Source: Gordonibacter pamelaeae 7-10-1-b
Lineage (GTDB): Bacteria > Actinomycetota > Coriobacteriia > Coriobacteriales > Eggerthellaceae
Assembly (NCBI RefSeq): GCF_000210055.1
Contig: NC_021021.1
Span: forward strand, 1,219,985-1,254,164
Direction: 5' to 3'
Length of the DNA stretch: 34,180 nucleotides
Position 1 is the first letter of the stretch, and each line of letters opens with the position of its first letter. Both the position numbers and the translations under genes were made by a program. This document shows positions 14,368-23,500 of the stretch, one piece after another. The notes beneath the pieces were generated by a model, which saw only the letters and a list, made by a program, of their open reading frames with translations, had not been told where the DNA came from and did no database searches.

Positions 14368-14778
14368 CTAAGAATGACTGGTCGAAGGGGTGATTTTTTC
14401 ATTTGCAGCACTGTAAGTGTAATAAATCTTGTTGCCTTTTTCCCAAGTCACAGTCGAGCCGCCCACGCTCATTCCACCTGTGCCACTTTCGCCTTGACAC
14501 GCAAAGTCGCCATCAGCTTTCTCAACCACGGAGCCATCTGCGTTCAATCCATACCAAGTGTCCGCAGTAAGGTTATCGTCCAAAACCTCAACCGATACTG
14601 TTGCATACCCGCCTCGTATATTGGCAGCATCCGTCTGCTTTTGAGCCTCAGCTAATTGCCCAGTAAACACCGGGATCGCAATAGCGACCAGCACGGCCAC
14701 GATGGCGACTACGATGAGCAGCTCGGCGAGGGTGAAGCCGCCTTTCTCCTCCCGCATGCGTTGAATCATCTGCTTCAT
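14368..14778 (-). CDS. pilA: Major type IV pilin
   Basis: The 136-aa prepilin has a basic leader (residues 1-14, ending KGG), then FTLAELLIVVAIVAVLVAIAI, with cleavage G|F and Glu +5. The alpha-1 helix continues into FTGQLAEAQKQTDAA, and a compact globular part of ~80 aa follows. Its size, textbook signal, strong AGGAG site before the ATG at 14778 and the terminator just behind it suggest it is the main fibre subunit. Only one Cys is present in the globular domain, so the usual C-terminal disulfide loop is absent, as in many Gram-positive pilins. Confidence 0.88.
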   Translation of the reverse strand: MKQMIQRMREEKGGFTLAELLIVVAIVAVLVAIAIPVFTGQLAEAQKQTDAANIRGGYATVSVEVLDDNLTADTWYGLNADGSVVEKADGDFACQGESGTGGMSVGGSTVTWEKGNKIYYTYSAANEKITPSTSHS

Positions 14779-14793
14779 AATTCTCTCCTTCTC

Positions 14794-14905
14794 GAAGCTC
14801 GTTCGAGCTTCTTGTTGAGGCCGCTCTTTGCGGCCGTCCTCACTGCCCCAGCGGCGACTTCTCGGCGCCCATTACCCCACGAAAACACTATGAAATCCCA
14901 TTTCA
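14794..14905 (-). promoter_or_regulatory. Hairpin-rich pilC-pilA spacer / pilA leader
   Basis: The 130-nt gap 14779-14908 has three inverted repeats: 14794-14801/14804-14811 (GAAGCTCG/CGAGCTTC) just before the pilA ribosome site, 14819-14824/14830-14835 (GGCCGC/GCGGCC), and 14891-14896/14900-14905 (TGAAAT/ATTTCA) just after the pilC stop. No confident promoter was found. Possible roles are pilA mRNA 5' stabilisation, a processing site or an operator. Confidence 0.45.
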
Positions 14906-14908
14906 AAC

Positions 14909-16120
14909 CTACATTCCCGAGTAGATCGAGAACATCGCCAAGTATAGCGCAATGACTATGTAACCTGCAAATAACGCGATGAATATCAGGATGCCCGGCT
15001 CCAGCTTCGAGAGCGCTTTCTGCGTGGCGCGGTCGGTCTCGTCGTCGTAGAACGCGCCCATGGTGGCCAGCGTCTCCTCCAGCGCGCCCGTCTCCTCGCC
15101 CACCACCGCCATCTCAACCAGCGGACGCGGCATGAACGGCACGTCCTCCATGCACTCGCCCAGCTGCTTGCCCTCCTCCAGCTTCGCCGTCATCTTACCA
15201 ACACCTTGGCTTATCACGTAGTTGTCCAACACCTTCGCCGTGATATCAACGGCATGGGTCATCTGCAGGCCGGACGTGAGCAGCGTGGACATGGTGTTGG
15301 CGTACTGCGCGGCGTTCGACAGCTGCGCCACCTTGCCCACGGCCGGCAGCTTCAGCTTGAACGTGGCCCACATCGCGCGGCCCTTTTCCGTCTTGGTCCA
15401 CAGCTTCACGCCGATGACCGCCGCCGCCAGCACCAGGATGATCCACAGGATGTTCGCCGCCATGAAGTCGCTCGCGTTGATGAGTATCTGCGTTGCCAAC
15501 GGCATTTCCGTGTCGTAGCTGGACAGGATATCCTTGAACGTGGGGATGACCATAACCATGAGCACCGCCACCACCACGATGGCTATGATGATGACGAAAA
15601 TAGGATAGGTGACGGCCTGGGCCACCTTCGCCTTCGTCTTGCTGTGCTTGTCGTAGTATTTGTGCAGCGTGTCGAAGCTCCGGTCGAGCGTGCCCGCCTG
15701 CTCGCCGGCGCGGATGGTCTCGTAGAACAGGACGGGCAGCTTGGCGCCGCCCTTGCTCTCGAAGCTGTTCGCCAGGCTGTGGCCGGCCGCCACATCCTCG
15801 GCCACCTCCTGCAGGATGGCCTTCAGCCCCTTGTCGGACGTCTGCTCGGCCACCAAGCTCACGCTCTTGGCCATGCCCATGCCGGTGCCGACGATGATGG
15901 AGAACTGCGAGCACATGATGGCGATGACCTTCGGCTTGATCTTGCCGGAGCCTAGTTCCATCGTCAGGAAGTTCGGGCGCTCCTTCACCTGCGCCACCTT
16001 GCTCACCACGCGGCACGACGCCTTCGCCTTCTCCAGCGCCTCGAACTCGTCGAACGCCTCCACCACGCCGGAAACACGTTGCCCGGACGCCGACATCCCC
16101 TCGTATTTGAAAACGGCCAC
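14909..16120 (-). CDS. pilC: Type IV pilus inner-membrane platform protein PilC
   Basis: The 403-aa protein has two T2SSF repeats. The N-terminal MAVFKYEGMSASGQRVSG and the MCSQFSIIVGTGMGMAKS segment open the first, while QYANTMSTLLTSGLQMTHAV opens the second. Three transmembrane regions are visible: near YPIFVIIIAIVVVAVLMV, near NILWIILVLAAAVIGV, and at the C-terminus. PilC anchors the motor ATPases PilB and PilT and turns ATP hydrolysis into pilin insertion or removal. It starts with GTG at 16120 after AGGAAGG, 12 nt from pilT. Confidence 0.94.
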   Translation of the reverse strand: MAVFKYEGMSASGQRVSGVVEAFDEFEALEKAKASCRVVSKVAQVKERPNFLTMELGSGKIKPKVIAIMCSQFSIIVGTGMGMAKSVSLVAEQTSDKGLKAILQEVAEDVAAGHSLANSFESKGGAKLPVLFYETIRAGEQAGTLDRSFDTLHKYYDKHSKTKAKVAQAVTYPIFVIIIAIVVVAVLMVMVIPTFKDILSSYDTEMPLATQILINASDFMAANILWIILVLAAAVIGVKLWTKTEKGRAMWATFKLKLPAVGKVAQLSNAAQYANTMSTLLTSGLQMTHAVDITAKVLDNYVISQGVGKMTAKLEEGKQLGECMEDVPFMPRPLVEMAVVGEETGALEETLATMGAFYDDETDRATQKALSKLEPGILIFIALFAGYIVIALYLAMFSIYSGM

Positions 16121-16132
16121 GGTTCTGCCTTC

Positions 16133-17191
16133 CTAGAAACGGCTCGTGCTCTTGGTGACGTACTCCACGTCGTGCGCCGCGTCAATGGCGGTTTGAGCAT
16201 CGATAAAATTGCGCTTGAACAGGTTGATCAGCGCGTTGTCCATGGTGATGGACCCCACCGATGCCGACGTGGCCAGCGCGTTGGCTATCTGGGGCGTTTT
16301 GCCCTCGCGGATGAGGTTGCGGATGGCAGGCGTCACGATCATGAGTTCCGCCGCCAGCACGCGCCCGCCGCCGCGCCTGCGCACCAGCTGCTGGCTCAGC
16401 ACGGCATGAAGGCACGTGGACACCTGCATGCGAATCTGGCGCTGAAGGCCCTCGGGGAACACGTCCACCATGCGGTCGATGGAGTCGGCCGCCGAGTTCG
16501 TATGCAACGTGGCCAGCACCAGGTGGCCGGTCTCGGCGGCAGTGAGCGCGGTCTCGATGGTGTTCAGGTCGCGCATCTCGCCGATGAGGATGACATCGGG
16601 GTCCTCGCGCAGCACGGCACGCAGGGCATCGGCATAGCTGGCGGTGTCGGTGCCTATCTCGCGCTGGTTGATGACGCACTGGTCGGGCGTGTGCACGTAC
16701 TCCACGGGATCTTCCAGCGTGATGATATGGTCGGTGCGCGTGTGGTTGATCTGGTCGAGCAGCGCCGCCATGGTGGTGGACTTGCCGGAGCCCGTCTCGC
16801 CCGTCACCAGGATGATGCCGCGCTGCAGGCGGGGGAAGTCCAACACCGCCGGGGAAAGGCCCAGCTCGTCGAGCGGCGGGATGACGTCGGACAACAGGCG
16901 CAGCGCCGCGCTCACGCTCCCCTTCTGGCGGAAGAGGTTGATGCGCACGCGCACGCCGGCGATGGTGTGCGCCAGGTCGAGCTCGCCGCAATCCTTGATG
17001 GAGTCGTATCCTTTGCCGGACAGCTCCTGCGCGTACATCTCGCACTGCTTGTGCGTGAGGGGCTCGCAGCCCGGCATGGTTTCGAGCCTGCCGTCGATGC
17101 GGTACTTGGGCGGCAGGTCGCACACCAGGTGGATGTCGGAAGCTCCAGCCTCGTGAGCCTGCGCTACCAGTTCTTCGGCCGATTTCAACAT
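16133..17191 (-). CDS. pilT: Type IV pilus retraction ATPase PilT
   Basis: The 352-aa hexameric cytosolic ATPase drives pilus disassembly. Walker A is GETGSGKST at about residues 131-139, followed by a GEMRDLNTIETAL Walker B region and a His box (ATLHTNSA). The retraction-specific signature AIRNLIREGK is present near residue 288, which separates PilT from PilB-type ATPases. Length is usual. The start at 17191 follows GGAGAA. Its presence predicts dynamic, retractable pili and possibly twitching or DNA uptake. Confidence 0.95.
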   Translation of the reverse strand: MLKSAEELVAQAHEAGASDIHLVCDLPPKYRIDGRLETMPGCEPLTHKQCEMYAQELSGKGYDSIKDCGELDLAHTIAGVRVRINLFRQKGSVSAALRLLSDVIPPLDELGLSPAVLDFPRLQRGIILVTGETGSGKSTTMAALLDQINHTRTDHIITLEDPVEYVHTPDQCVINQREIGTDTASYADALRAVLREDPDVILIGEMRDLNTIETALTAAETGHLVLATLHTNSAADSIDRMVDVFPEGLQRQIRMQVSTCLHAVLSQQLVRRRGGGRVLAAELMIVTPAIRNLIREGKTPQIANALATSASVGSITMDNALINLFKRNFIDAQTAIDAAHDVEYVTKSTSRF

Positions 17192-17202
17192 GGGCGGTTC
17201 TC

Positions 17203-18912
17203 CTACTCCAAGGTGTTGATGGTGCGGGTGGCTTCCTCGACGGTGGTCACGCCATCATGCACGAGCTTTATAACACTGGCGGAAAGCGTGGCGAAGTCGG
17301 CGCGCTCCAGCAGCATGCGAATGGCATCGCGGCCGGCATTCTCGGCGATGGCGCGGCGCAGCTCGCGGTCGATCACCAAAATCTCGAACACGCCCGTGCG
17401 GCCGCGATAGCCGGTGTGGAAACACAGCGGGCAGCCCTTGCCGTGGTAGAACTTCTCGCCGCTGGCTGCGGAAAGGCCCAGCAGGTCCAGGTCGTCAGCG
17501 GAGGGCTGGTATTCCTCGCGGCAGTGCGGGCAGATGCGGCGCACGAGGCGCTGGCTCACGATGCCGCGCAGGCCGGACGAGATGAGGTACGGCTCCACAC
17601 CGATGTCCAGCAGACGGTCGATGGTGGACAGCGAGTCGTAGGTGTGGATGGTGGACAGCACCAGGTGGCCGGTGATGGCGGCGCGCATGGCTATCTCGGC
17701 CGTCTCGCCGTCGCGGATCTCGCCCACGGCCACGATATCAGGGTCCTGGCGCAGGATGGAGCGCAGGCCGCTGGAGAACGTGAGGCCCGTCTTCTCGTTG
17801 ATCTGCACCTGGTTGATGCCGTCGATGTTGTACTCAACCGGGTCTTCCAAGGTGATGAGCTTCACCTGCTCGGTGTTGAGCTCGCGGATCATGGTGTACA
17901 TGGTGGACGATTTGCCCGAGCCCGTGGGGCCCGCGATGAGCAGCACGCCGTTGTTGGAGTGGATGAGGCGATGGTACTTGTCCAGGTTCTCGCCGTAGAG
18001 GCCGATGCCCTTCGGGTCGAGCAGCTGCGAGCTCTTGTCCAACAGGCGCACGACCACCGATTCACCGTAGATGGTGGGCAAGGTGGACAGGCGCAGGTCG
18101 ATGTCGCGGCTCTTGATGCGCACGTTGGCACGGCCGTCCTGCGGCACGCGGCGTTCGGCTATGTTCATGCCGCCCATGATCTTCAGGCGCGAGATGACGC
18201 TGCTTTGCAGGTCGCGCGGCACGGTGAGCACGTTGCGCATGATGCCGTCGATGCGCATACGCACCTGCAGGTCGCCTTCGCGCGGCTCCAAGTGCACGTC
18301 GGAGGCGCGCTCGGTGGCGGCGCGCTCGATGATGGAGTTCACCAGGCGGATGGTGGGCGCGCTCTGCGCCTCGTCCTCGGCGTCGAGCGTGGTGCCGGCG
18401 AAGCGCACGTCGGTGGCATCGGTGCCGGTGGCCGTGGAGTTGGCAGCCTCGGTGCGCATGTCCTCGATGGCGCGGGCGGCGCCCTCGTTGCCGTAGAGCT
18501 GCATGATGGCACGTTCGATGGCGAGCTTCGTGGACACCATGGGCACGATACGCCGCCGCGTGGCCGTGCGCGCCTCCTCCTGGGCGATGAAGTTCATGGG
18601 GTCGCTCATGGCCACGAACACCTCGTCGGGCGTGGCCTTCACCGGTACCATGTTGTACTTCTTCGCCATGTTCTTGGGGATGGTCTGCGTGAGGTCGGTG
18701 GGAAGGATGACGTTCGTGAGGTCGATGAAGTCGATGCCCAGCTGCATGCACAGGACGTCGATGAGCTCCTTCTCGGTGATGTAGCCCGCGTCGATGAGCG
18801 TCTCGCCCAGGCGCATGCCGCTGTCCTTCTGCAGCGACAGGGCCGTGGTGAGCTGATCGGTGGTGATGTAGCCGCTGTCGAGGAGCATGTCCCCCAGTCG
18901 CTTGTACGCCAT
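17203..18912 (-). CDS. pilB: Type IV pilus extension ATPase PilB with MshEN domain
   Basis: The 569-aa GspE/PilB ATPase powers pilin polymerisation. The N-terminus carries two tandem copies of the c-di-GMP-binding MshEN motif, at residues 5-28 and 34-57, each with RLG, G-Y-I and a terminal Q. Walker A GPTGSGKSS is near 325, Walker B VGEIRDGE near 395, and a Cys4 zinc element (CPHC near 460, CPLC near 493) follows. All key motifs are intact. It lies between the minor-prepilin genes and pilT. The MshEN motifs imply that c-di-GMP raises extension, as known for MshE-type ATPases. Confidence 0.95.
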   Translation of the reverse strand: MAYKRLGDMLLDSGYITTDQLTTALSLQKDSGMRLGETLIDAGYITEKELIDVLCMQLGIDFIDLTNVILPTDLTQTIPKNMAKKYNMVPVKATPDEVFVAMSDPMNFIAQEEARTATRRRIVPMVSTKLAIERAIMQLYGNEGAARAIEDMRTEAANSTATGTDATDVRFAGTTLDAEDEAQSAPTIRLVNSIIERAATERASDVHLEPREGDLQVRMRIDGIMRNVLTVPRDLQSSVISRLKIMGGMNIAERRVPQDGRANVRIKSRDIDLRLSTLPTIYGESVVVRLLDKSSQLLDPKGIGLYGENLDKYHRLIHSNNGVLLIAGPTGSGKSSTMYTMIRELNTEQVKLITLEDPVEYNIDGINQVQINEKTGLTFSSGLRSILRQDPDIVAVGEIRDGETAEIAMRAAITGHLVLSTIHTYDSLSTIDRLLDIGVEPYLISSGLRGIVSQRLVRRICPHCREEYQPSADDLDLLGLSAASGEKFYHGKGCPLCFHTGYRGRTGVFEILVIDRELRRAIAENAGRDAIRMLLERADFATLSASVIKLVHDGVTTVEEATRTINTLE

Positions 18913-18928
18913 GCAGGTGGGTCCTTTC

Positions 18929-19513
18929 CTACCAGTTGTTGACGGTTCGCACGGTTATCGTTTTCGATTGAGCTTCGTAGTCGCCGTTGGAGACGGTGAG
19001 GGAGAACGCCCAGAGGCCTCCGCCTGCCGGGTCGGGGTTCCAAGTGAGCGAATCGAGCTGGACTGATGCGCCCGTGCCGGAGGTGTCGGTGTTCAAGAGG
19101 GGCAGAGCGGCTACGGTATCCACGGTGCCAGGTAAGGGGTCTGCCGTGCCTTCAGGGTTGGCGGCATTCACGCCATTCACCGTTATGGTGTTCGCGTCGT
19201 TCGCCAAGTAGAGGCGGTATCCGCGCACCGAGCTGTCGAAAGCGTAGACAGGGCCGACGCCCGAGCTCGCGCCGCTCACTGCCTCAACATCGTAGGCGAA
19301 GCGCAACTCGTCCTGCACGGCCGTGACGGCATTGCCCATGAGCGCGTTCGCCTCGGTGGCCTGCTTGATGCTGCCGTATGCTTTCACGGCCACGCCGATG
19401 CCCGCCGCCACGGCCAAGGTAAGCAGCCCCACCAGCAGCACCGTGACCAGCACCTCGCCGAGGGTGAAGCCATCGTCTGCCCGCAGCGCCCTCGCGGTAC
19501 GCGGCGCGCGCAT
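18929..19513 (-). CDS. Minor prepilin, PilW/GspJ-like
   Basis: The 194-aa protein has a 15-residue leader ending DDG, then FTLGEVLVTVLLVGLLTLAVAA, with cleavage G|F and Glu +5. The mature part is larger than the major pilin and rich in Thr, Asp and Gly. Size and place beside pilV- and pilX-like genes suggest a PilW/GspJ-type priming or tip pilin; the name is by context. The ATG at 19513 has a strong AGGAGG, one base after the stop of the upstream gene. Confidence 0.78.
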   Translation of the reverse strand: MRAPRTARALRADDGFTLGEVLVTVLLVGLLTLAVAAGIGVAVKAYGSIKQATEANALMGNAVTAVQDELRFAYDVEAVSGASSGVGPVYAFDSSVRGYRLYLANDANTITVNGVNAANPEGTADPLPGTVDTVAALPLLNTDTSGTGASVQLDSLTWNPDPAGGGLWAFSLTVSNGDYEAQSKTITVRTVNNW

Positions 19514-19514
19514 G

Positions 19515-19889
19515 CTAGTTCCCTCCTTGGGCCGGTTCGGGCAGCTCGTAGCGCTGGAACGAATAACCGTTGGCGTCGCTGTCGTTGGAAGTGATCAGCT
19601 GCACCTGCGGCTCCCAAGAGAGCGACCCGTCCCAGCTGGAACTCGTGCCGACCACCTGCGCCCGGGAAGCCGCCGAAGCGGAGCCCGTGGCGGCGTCGAT
19701 GCCGCCCGTCTGCTCATAGGCACCTTGCAGCGCGGCGGTGCTGGTGAGCGACACCTGCGTGGCAACGTTTATCATCGTTGCCAGAACCACGGTTGCCAGG
19801 CCCACTATCAGAACGCCCACCAGCACCTCGGTGATGGTTTCGCCGGCAGTGGAGCGTAGGGTGGCGATTTTGCGCTTGCGGCAGCCCAT
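19515..19889 (-). CDS. Minor prepilin, PilV/GspI-like, with Glu at +1
   Basis: The 124-aa protein has a basic leader ending STAG and then ETITEVLVGVLIVGLATVVLA. Gly -1, Glu +5 and the EVLVGVLIVG helix match PilV/GspI-type minor pilins. The first mature residue would be Glu instead of the usual Phe or Met, which is unusual. The small mature domain is Ser/Thr rich. It is tightly packed: one base separates it from each neighbour, so it is cotranslated with the PilX- and PilW-like proteins. Confidence 0.75.
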   Translation of the reverse strand: MGCRKRKIATLRSTAGETITEVLVGVLIVGLATVVLATMINVATQVSLTSTAALQGAYEQTGGIDAATGSASAASRAQVVGTSSSWDGSLSWEPQVQLITSNDSDANGYSFQRYELPEPAQGGN

Positions 19890-19890
19890 G

Positions 19891-20523
19891 TTACCCGTCC
19901 ACCTTGGTGCGCTCGGTCTTGGTTATCATGGCGTCTTTCCAGGTAACTTTTTGGAGCGTGGTGCCTGTTTCATCGTAAAGGCACGACGCGGGAATGGTGA
20001 GCACCACTTGGTAGTTGCCCACGGCACCATCATAGGAAGCGGGCGAGAACGCTATGCGGATGTCGAAGGGGTTGTTGGCCTTTTCGCCCCCCATGGTGAA
20101 CTGGGCGGACACGGCAACCATATCGGCCGCACCAACGGGGGCGTTCACCTTGAACTGCGCAGAGGCCGAAGGCTGGGGCGTCGACAGAGCAGCTGCGGGC
20201 AATGCAATGTTGACCGCCTTCACCGCTCCGGCAAGGTACTCTTGCATGCTAGCGTTCCCGTCGGCAAGCGAGCACTCGTAAACGTCGCCCGAGATGGTGC
20301 AGGTGCCATCGACGATCTCGTCGCGCAGCAGCTCCGCCGCCGACGTGGTGGAGTAATAGGCCTGCTGGCTTTTCTCATAGTCCACCAGCTGCCCCGTGCC
20401 CACCGAGGCAGCCGTGAGCACCACGCCGCCCACCAAGGCGCACACGAGGAAGAACAGCAGCGCAATGAGGATGGACGCGCCGCGTTCGTCCAAAGCACGG
20501 TATGTAGACGCATACGACCTCAT
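19891..20523 (-). CDS. Minor prepilin, PilX/GspK-like, lacking Glu5
   Basis: The 210-aa protein begins with a leader ending DERG, followed by ASILIALLFFLVCALVGGVVL, which resembles the PilX_N segment. There is no Glu at +5. In type II secretion the GspK pseudopilin also lacks it and caps the tip, so this is probably the tip-most subunit. The ectodomain has two Cys at the start (TCTISGDVYEC), a likely disulfide. It starts one base after the stop of the giant adhesin gene, which supports a shared tip complex. Confidence 0.72.
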   Translation of the reverse strand: MRSYASTYRALDERGASILIALLFFLVCALVGGVVLTAASVGTGQLVDYEKSQQAYYSTTSAAELLRDEIVDGTCTISGDVYECSLADGNASMQEYLAGAVKAVNIALPAAALSTPQPSASAQFKVNAPVGAADMVAVSAQFTMGGEKANNPFDIRIAFSPASYDGAVGNYQVVLTIPASCLYDETGTTLQKVTWKDAMITKTERTKVDG

Positions 20524-20524
20524 G

Positions 20525-23500
20525 CTAGCTAACCGTCACCGTCTTGGTCTCGAAGGTAGTTCCATAGAGGAACGTGTACTCATAGGTCCCCGGCGCCGGA
20601 ACGGTGTCGGTGAGCGTGAAATAAACGATTGGACTTCTACTCTCGTTGGCGGGATGCCACATATCTACTAGCGCCTTGCCTTGGGAAGGAGTAACGTTCT
20701 CGGTCACGTTCACGATCCCGGAAGCATCGCCCTTCAACTTACGAAAGACGGTCAGCCCGTTCGTCGGCGCTAGATCCTCAACCTGAACGGGACCATACTT
20801 GAAAGCTTCGAGATTCGCGCTTACTAGCAAGCCCGAGGACGTTATATCGGTAAGCTTCAAATTGTACGAAATATTGGGAACTTTGTTATAAACCGAAAAA
20901 TAAGCCTCTCTCCTTGTTTCATCCTTGAGAATATTACCGCTATAGGGATAAAAGCCATCCGCAGCCGAGAACAAATCAGCAACCAAATAGAGATCGGCAG
21001 CCGTAAAGCGACCAAAAGACAGATAGCGTGATACATGCAGCGTGACACGGTACGTCCCTGCTGTCTTGATATTTGCGACGATATACGAGCGATCTGACCA
21101 GTCGGATCCCAGCCGAATGTACCGTATGTCAACGAGATTGCCGGCAGAGTCTTCGACAGTAAAATAGCTACCTAGAGGTAGATTCACCGCCCCGCTTGTA
21201 TTAAAGGCAACGGCAAAATCGTTGTCAGCAAAGCGGGTATTCACCACATCGGTTCGCAAAGCAAGTTCATAGGTGAAATTGTAAGTGTCGTACAAGAAGT
21301 CGGAACTGGTAGAAGTACCCGCGGGCATAAGCTTCACATGATCTATGCCCATTTCTCCTAGATTGTTTTCGTACTCAATCTCCTGCTGCACGGCAGGTGC
21401 ATAGTGCTCGGCGGACACGTTGCCGTCGTCGTTGTATTCGGTGTAGCGGAGGATGTCGTTTGCACCGTGGTTGTAGGAGTGCTTGAGCATGAGATATTTA
21501 TTTTTATAATAGGGCTGCTCGCTCGCGTTTTCGTAATCAACGACGAACACCAGCTTCTCGCGAATAACCGTATTGCTGGTTTTGGTGGTGCTAAACACCC
21601 CGTCTCCGTTTAATTTGGCAAACGAATCGAGATCTATCTCTGTTTCCCCACCTTTGCATTCATAGTAATAATACTGAGGACTGCTCGCATTGGTGAGATC
21701 GACCATGGTGATTTTCAATCCGGCATTGAACTGGCTGCTCCACTCCAATTGGTCGCCATTGTAGCCCGCAGGAGTTTCGGCAATATTCTTATCCCAATAC
21801 GGGATGATCGACCAGGACTTGTCCGAATAGGCTGCGGGGCTGTAGGTGCTGACGAATTCGGTGGTGTACGCGCTTCGGCTCGTAATAGCCACGTCGCTCC
21901 CAAACGGAACATCGCCGTAGATCTTATCGTAGCGCTTGATGGCATAGCCGTCCGAGGCGGGGAGCTCAATGATGATGCGAACCGTGAACTTGTAGCTGTT
22001 CCCCTCATCGTTCGCGTCTTTGAGCCAGAACGAAACCACGCTTCCGTTGGAAGCCTTCATAGTGGGGCCCAGGGTCATGCTCAACGTCACCGGCACGAGC
22101 GTGTCATCGTTCTCATATTCGAACTCGCTGTTAGGAGCTTCGCCTGCCTTGGTAAAGTAGTAAGGAGAATTATCCGAATCGTCCGTATCGGCATTCACGT
22201 CCACACGCAATTGCATCTGATTCTTGTCGAGTATAGCCCCTTCTTCTCTGAGGTTCAGAGTATCGGGAATGCTGATCTGCCGACCGTCGCTTGTGTCGAA
22301 CATCAGATACGCCTCATCATCATCCTCGACGCGATCTACCGGCAACCACACCTGCGCCGATACCGTGGTGTTGCCGGTGGTGTATCCTTTGAGGGTGACG
22401 TCGTACTGATAATCGTGTCCCTTTATATACCAGAGGCGATAATCTTTCTTCTGCTCGGTGAGCAAATCGAGGTAGGAGCCGTTTTCGGCATCTTTCGTCA
22501 CGCAAGCGAAGTGACCGGTGCTATCGGAGCTGGTGTACCGCGTTTCCGAACCGGTTGCGCCCAGCACGAATGCTCCGCCCTCGTCAAAGGCAGGTGTCAG
22601 CAACGACAGCGTAAACAGGCCGGTTACCTGGCCATACTTCCCAGTTGAAGGCAACTCGTCGTCGGTATAGGCAACATCGAGCTGTTTTCCGTTGTTCAAG
22701 ACTATCGCGTTCAGGGACGGGTAGGTGGTACCGCCAGACCCGTCGGGGTTGCGGCTGGTCCACGGTTCCCCGTTTTCACAGGCTTTGCGATACTCCTCCA
22801 GCTCGTCCTTCCTCCAGCTCTCGCTGCGGAAATTGCGCCCGCTCTCGACATCGCTCCATATCGAACCCAAGCCGTTGACCACAGTATCGAGCTGGACGGT
22901 CGACCCATCATAGAGTTTGAGGGCCTGTACGCGGTTAACGGCATACTGGGCTGTATCGACGGCGTTCACCCTATCGAGCGCACCCCTTGTATACACCTTG
23001 GAATTGCTCATAACAACCCGGTCGGCACGTTGCAGCGAATAGAACACTTTCAGAGGGTCGGCATTCGCGCCCTCGTTCTTGAAGTCGATGAGCGTGATGC
23101 GCCGCGTGCCGTAAGTCTTGCTCACGTTACCGTCGCCGTACACACCGCCGCTCTCCCCGACGAAACCCACACCCGAGCCTTTGATGAACACGTTGGTATC
23201 GCCGTACACCGTGTAATCGTTTGCCTGCTGGGAACCGGAAAGCTTGCTGCGGTTGCCGCCGCCGAACACCGATCCGCCCAAATCGACCGTACGCATGGTA
23301 TGGGAAGACGTATCGATGCCCACGAGGTCGTCTTCGACGCGAGTGCCCTCGCCCTCTTCCGCTACAACCTTGCCAGCGTTCGCCTCGTCCGACTCCCCTT
23401 GCACAATGATCTTCCCATTGGTGCTGTTGACGATAACCGTGGCGGCTCGCTGCGCCACTCCGTTGGAGATGGGAGCATAGGTCCTGCTCTCGTTGCCGCC

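Noticed and set aside
17257-18942. 561-codon plus-strand frame
   Set aside because: It is antisense to pilB, which has all its motifs; composition is shadow-like and no product is recognisable.
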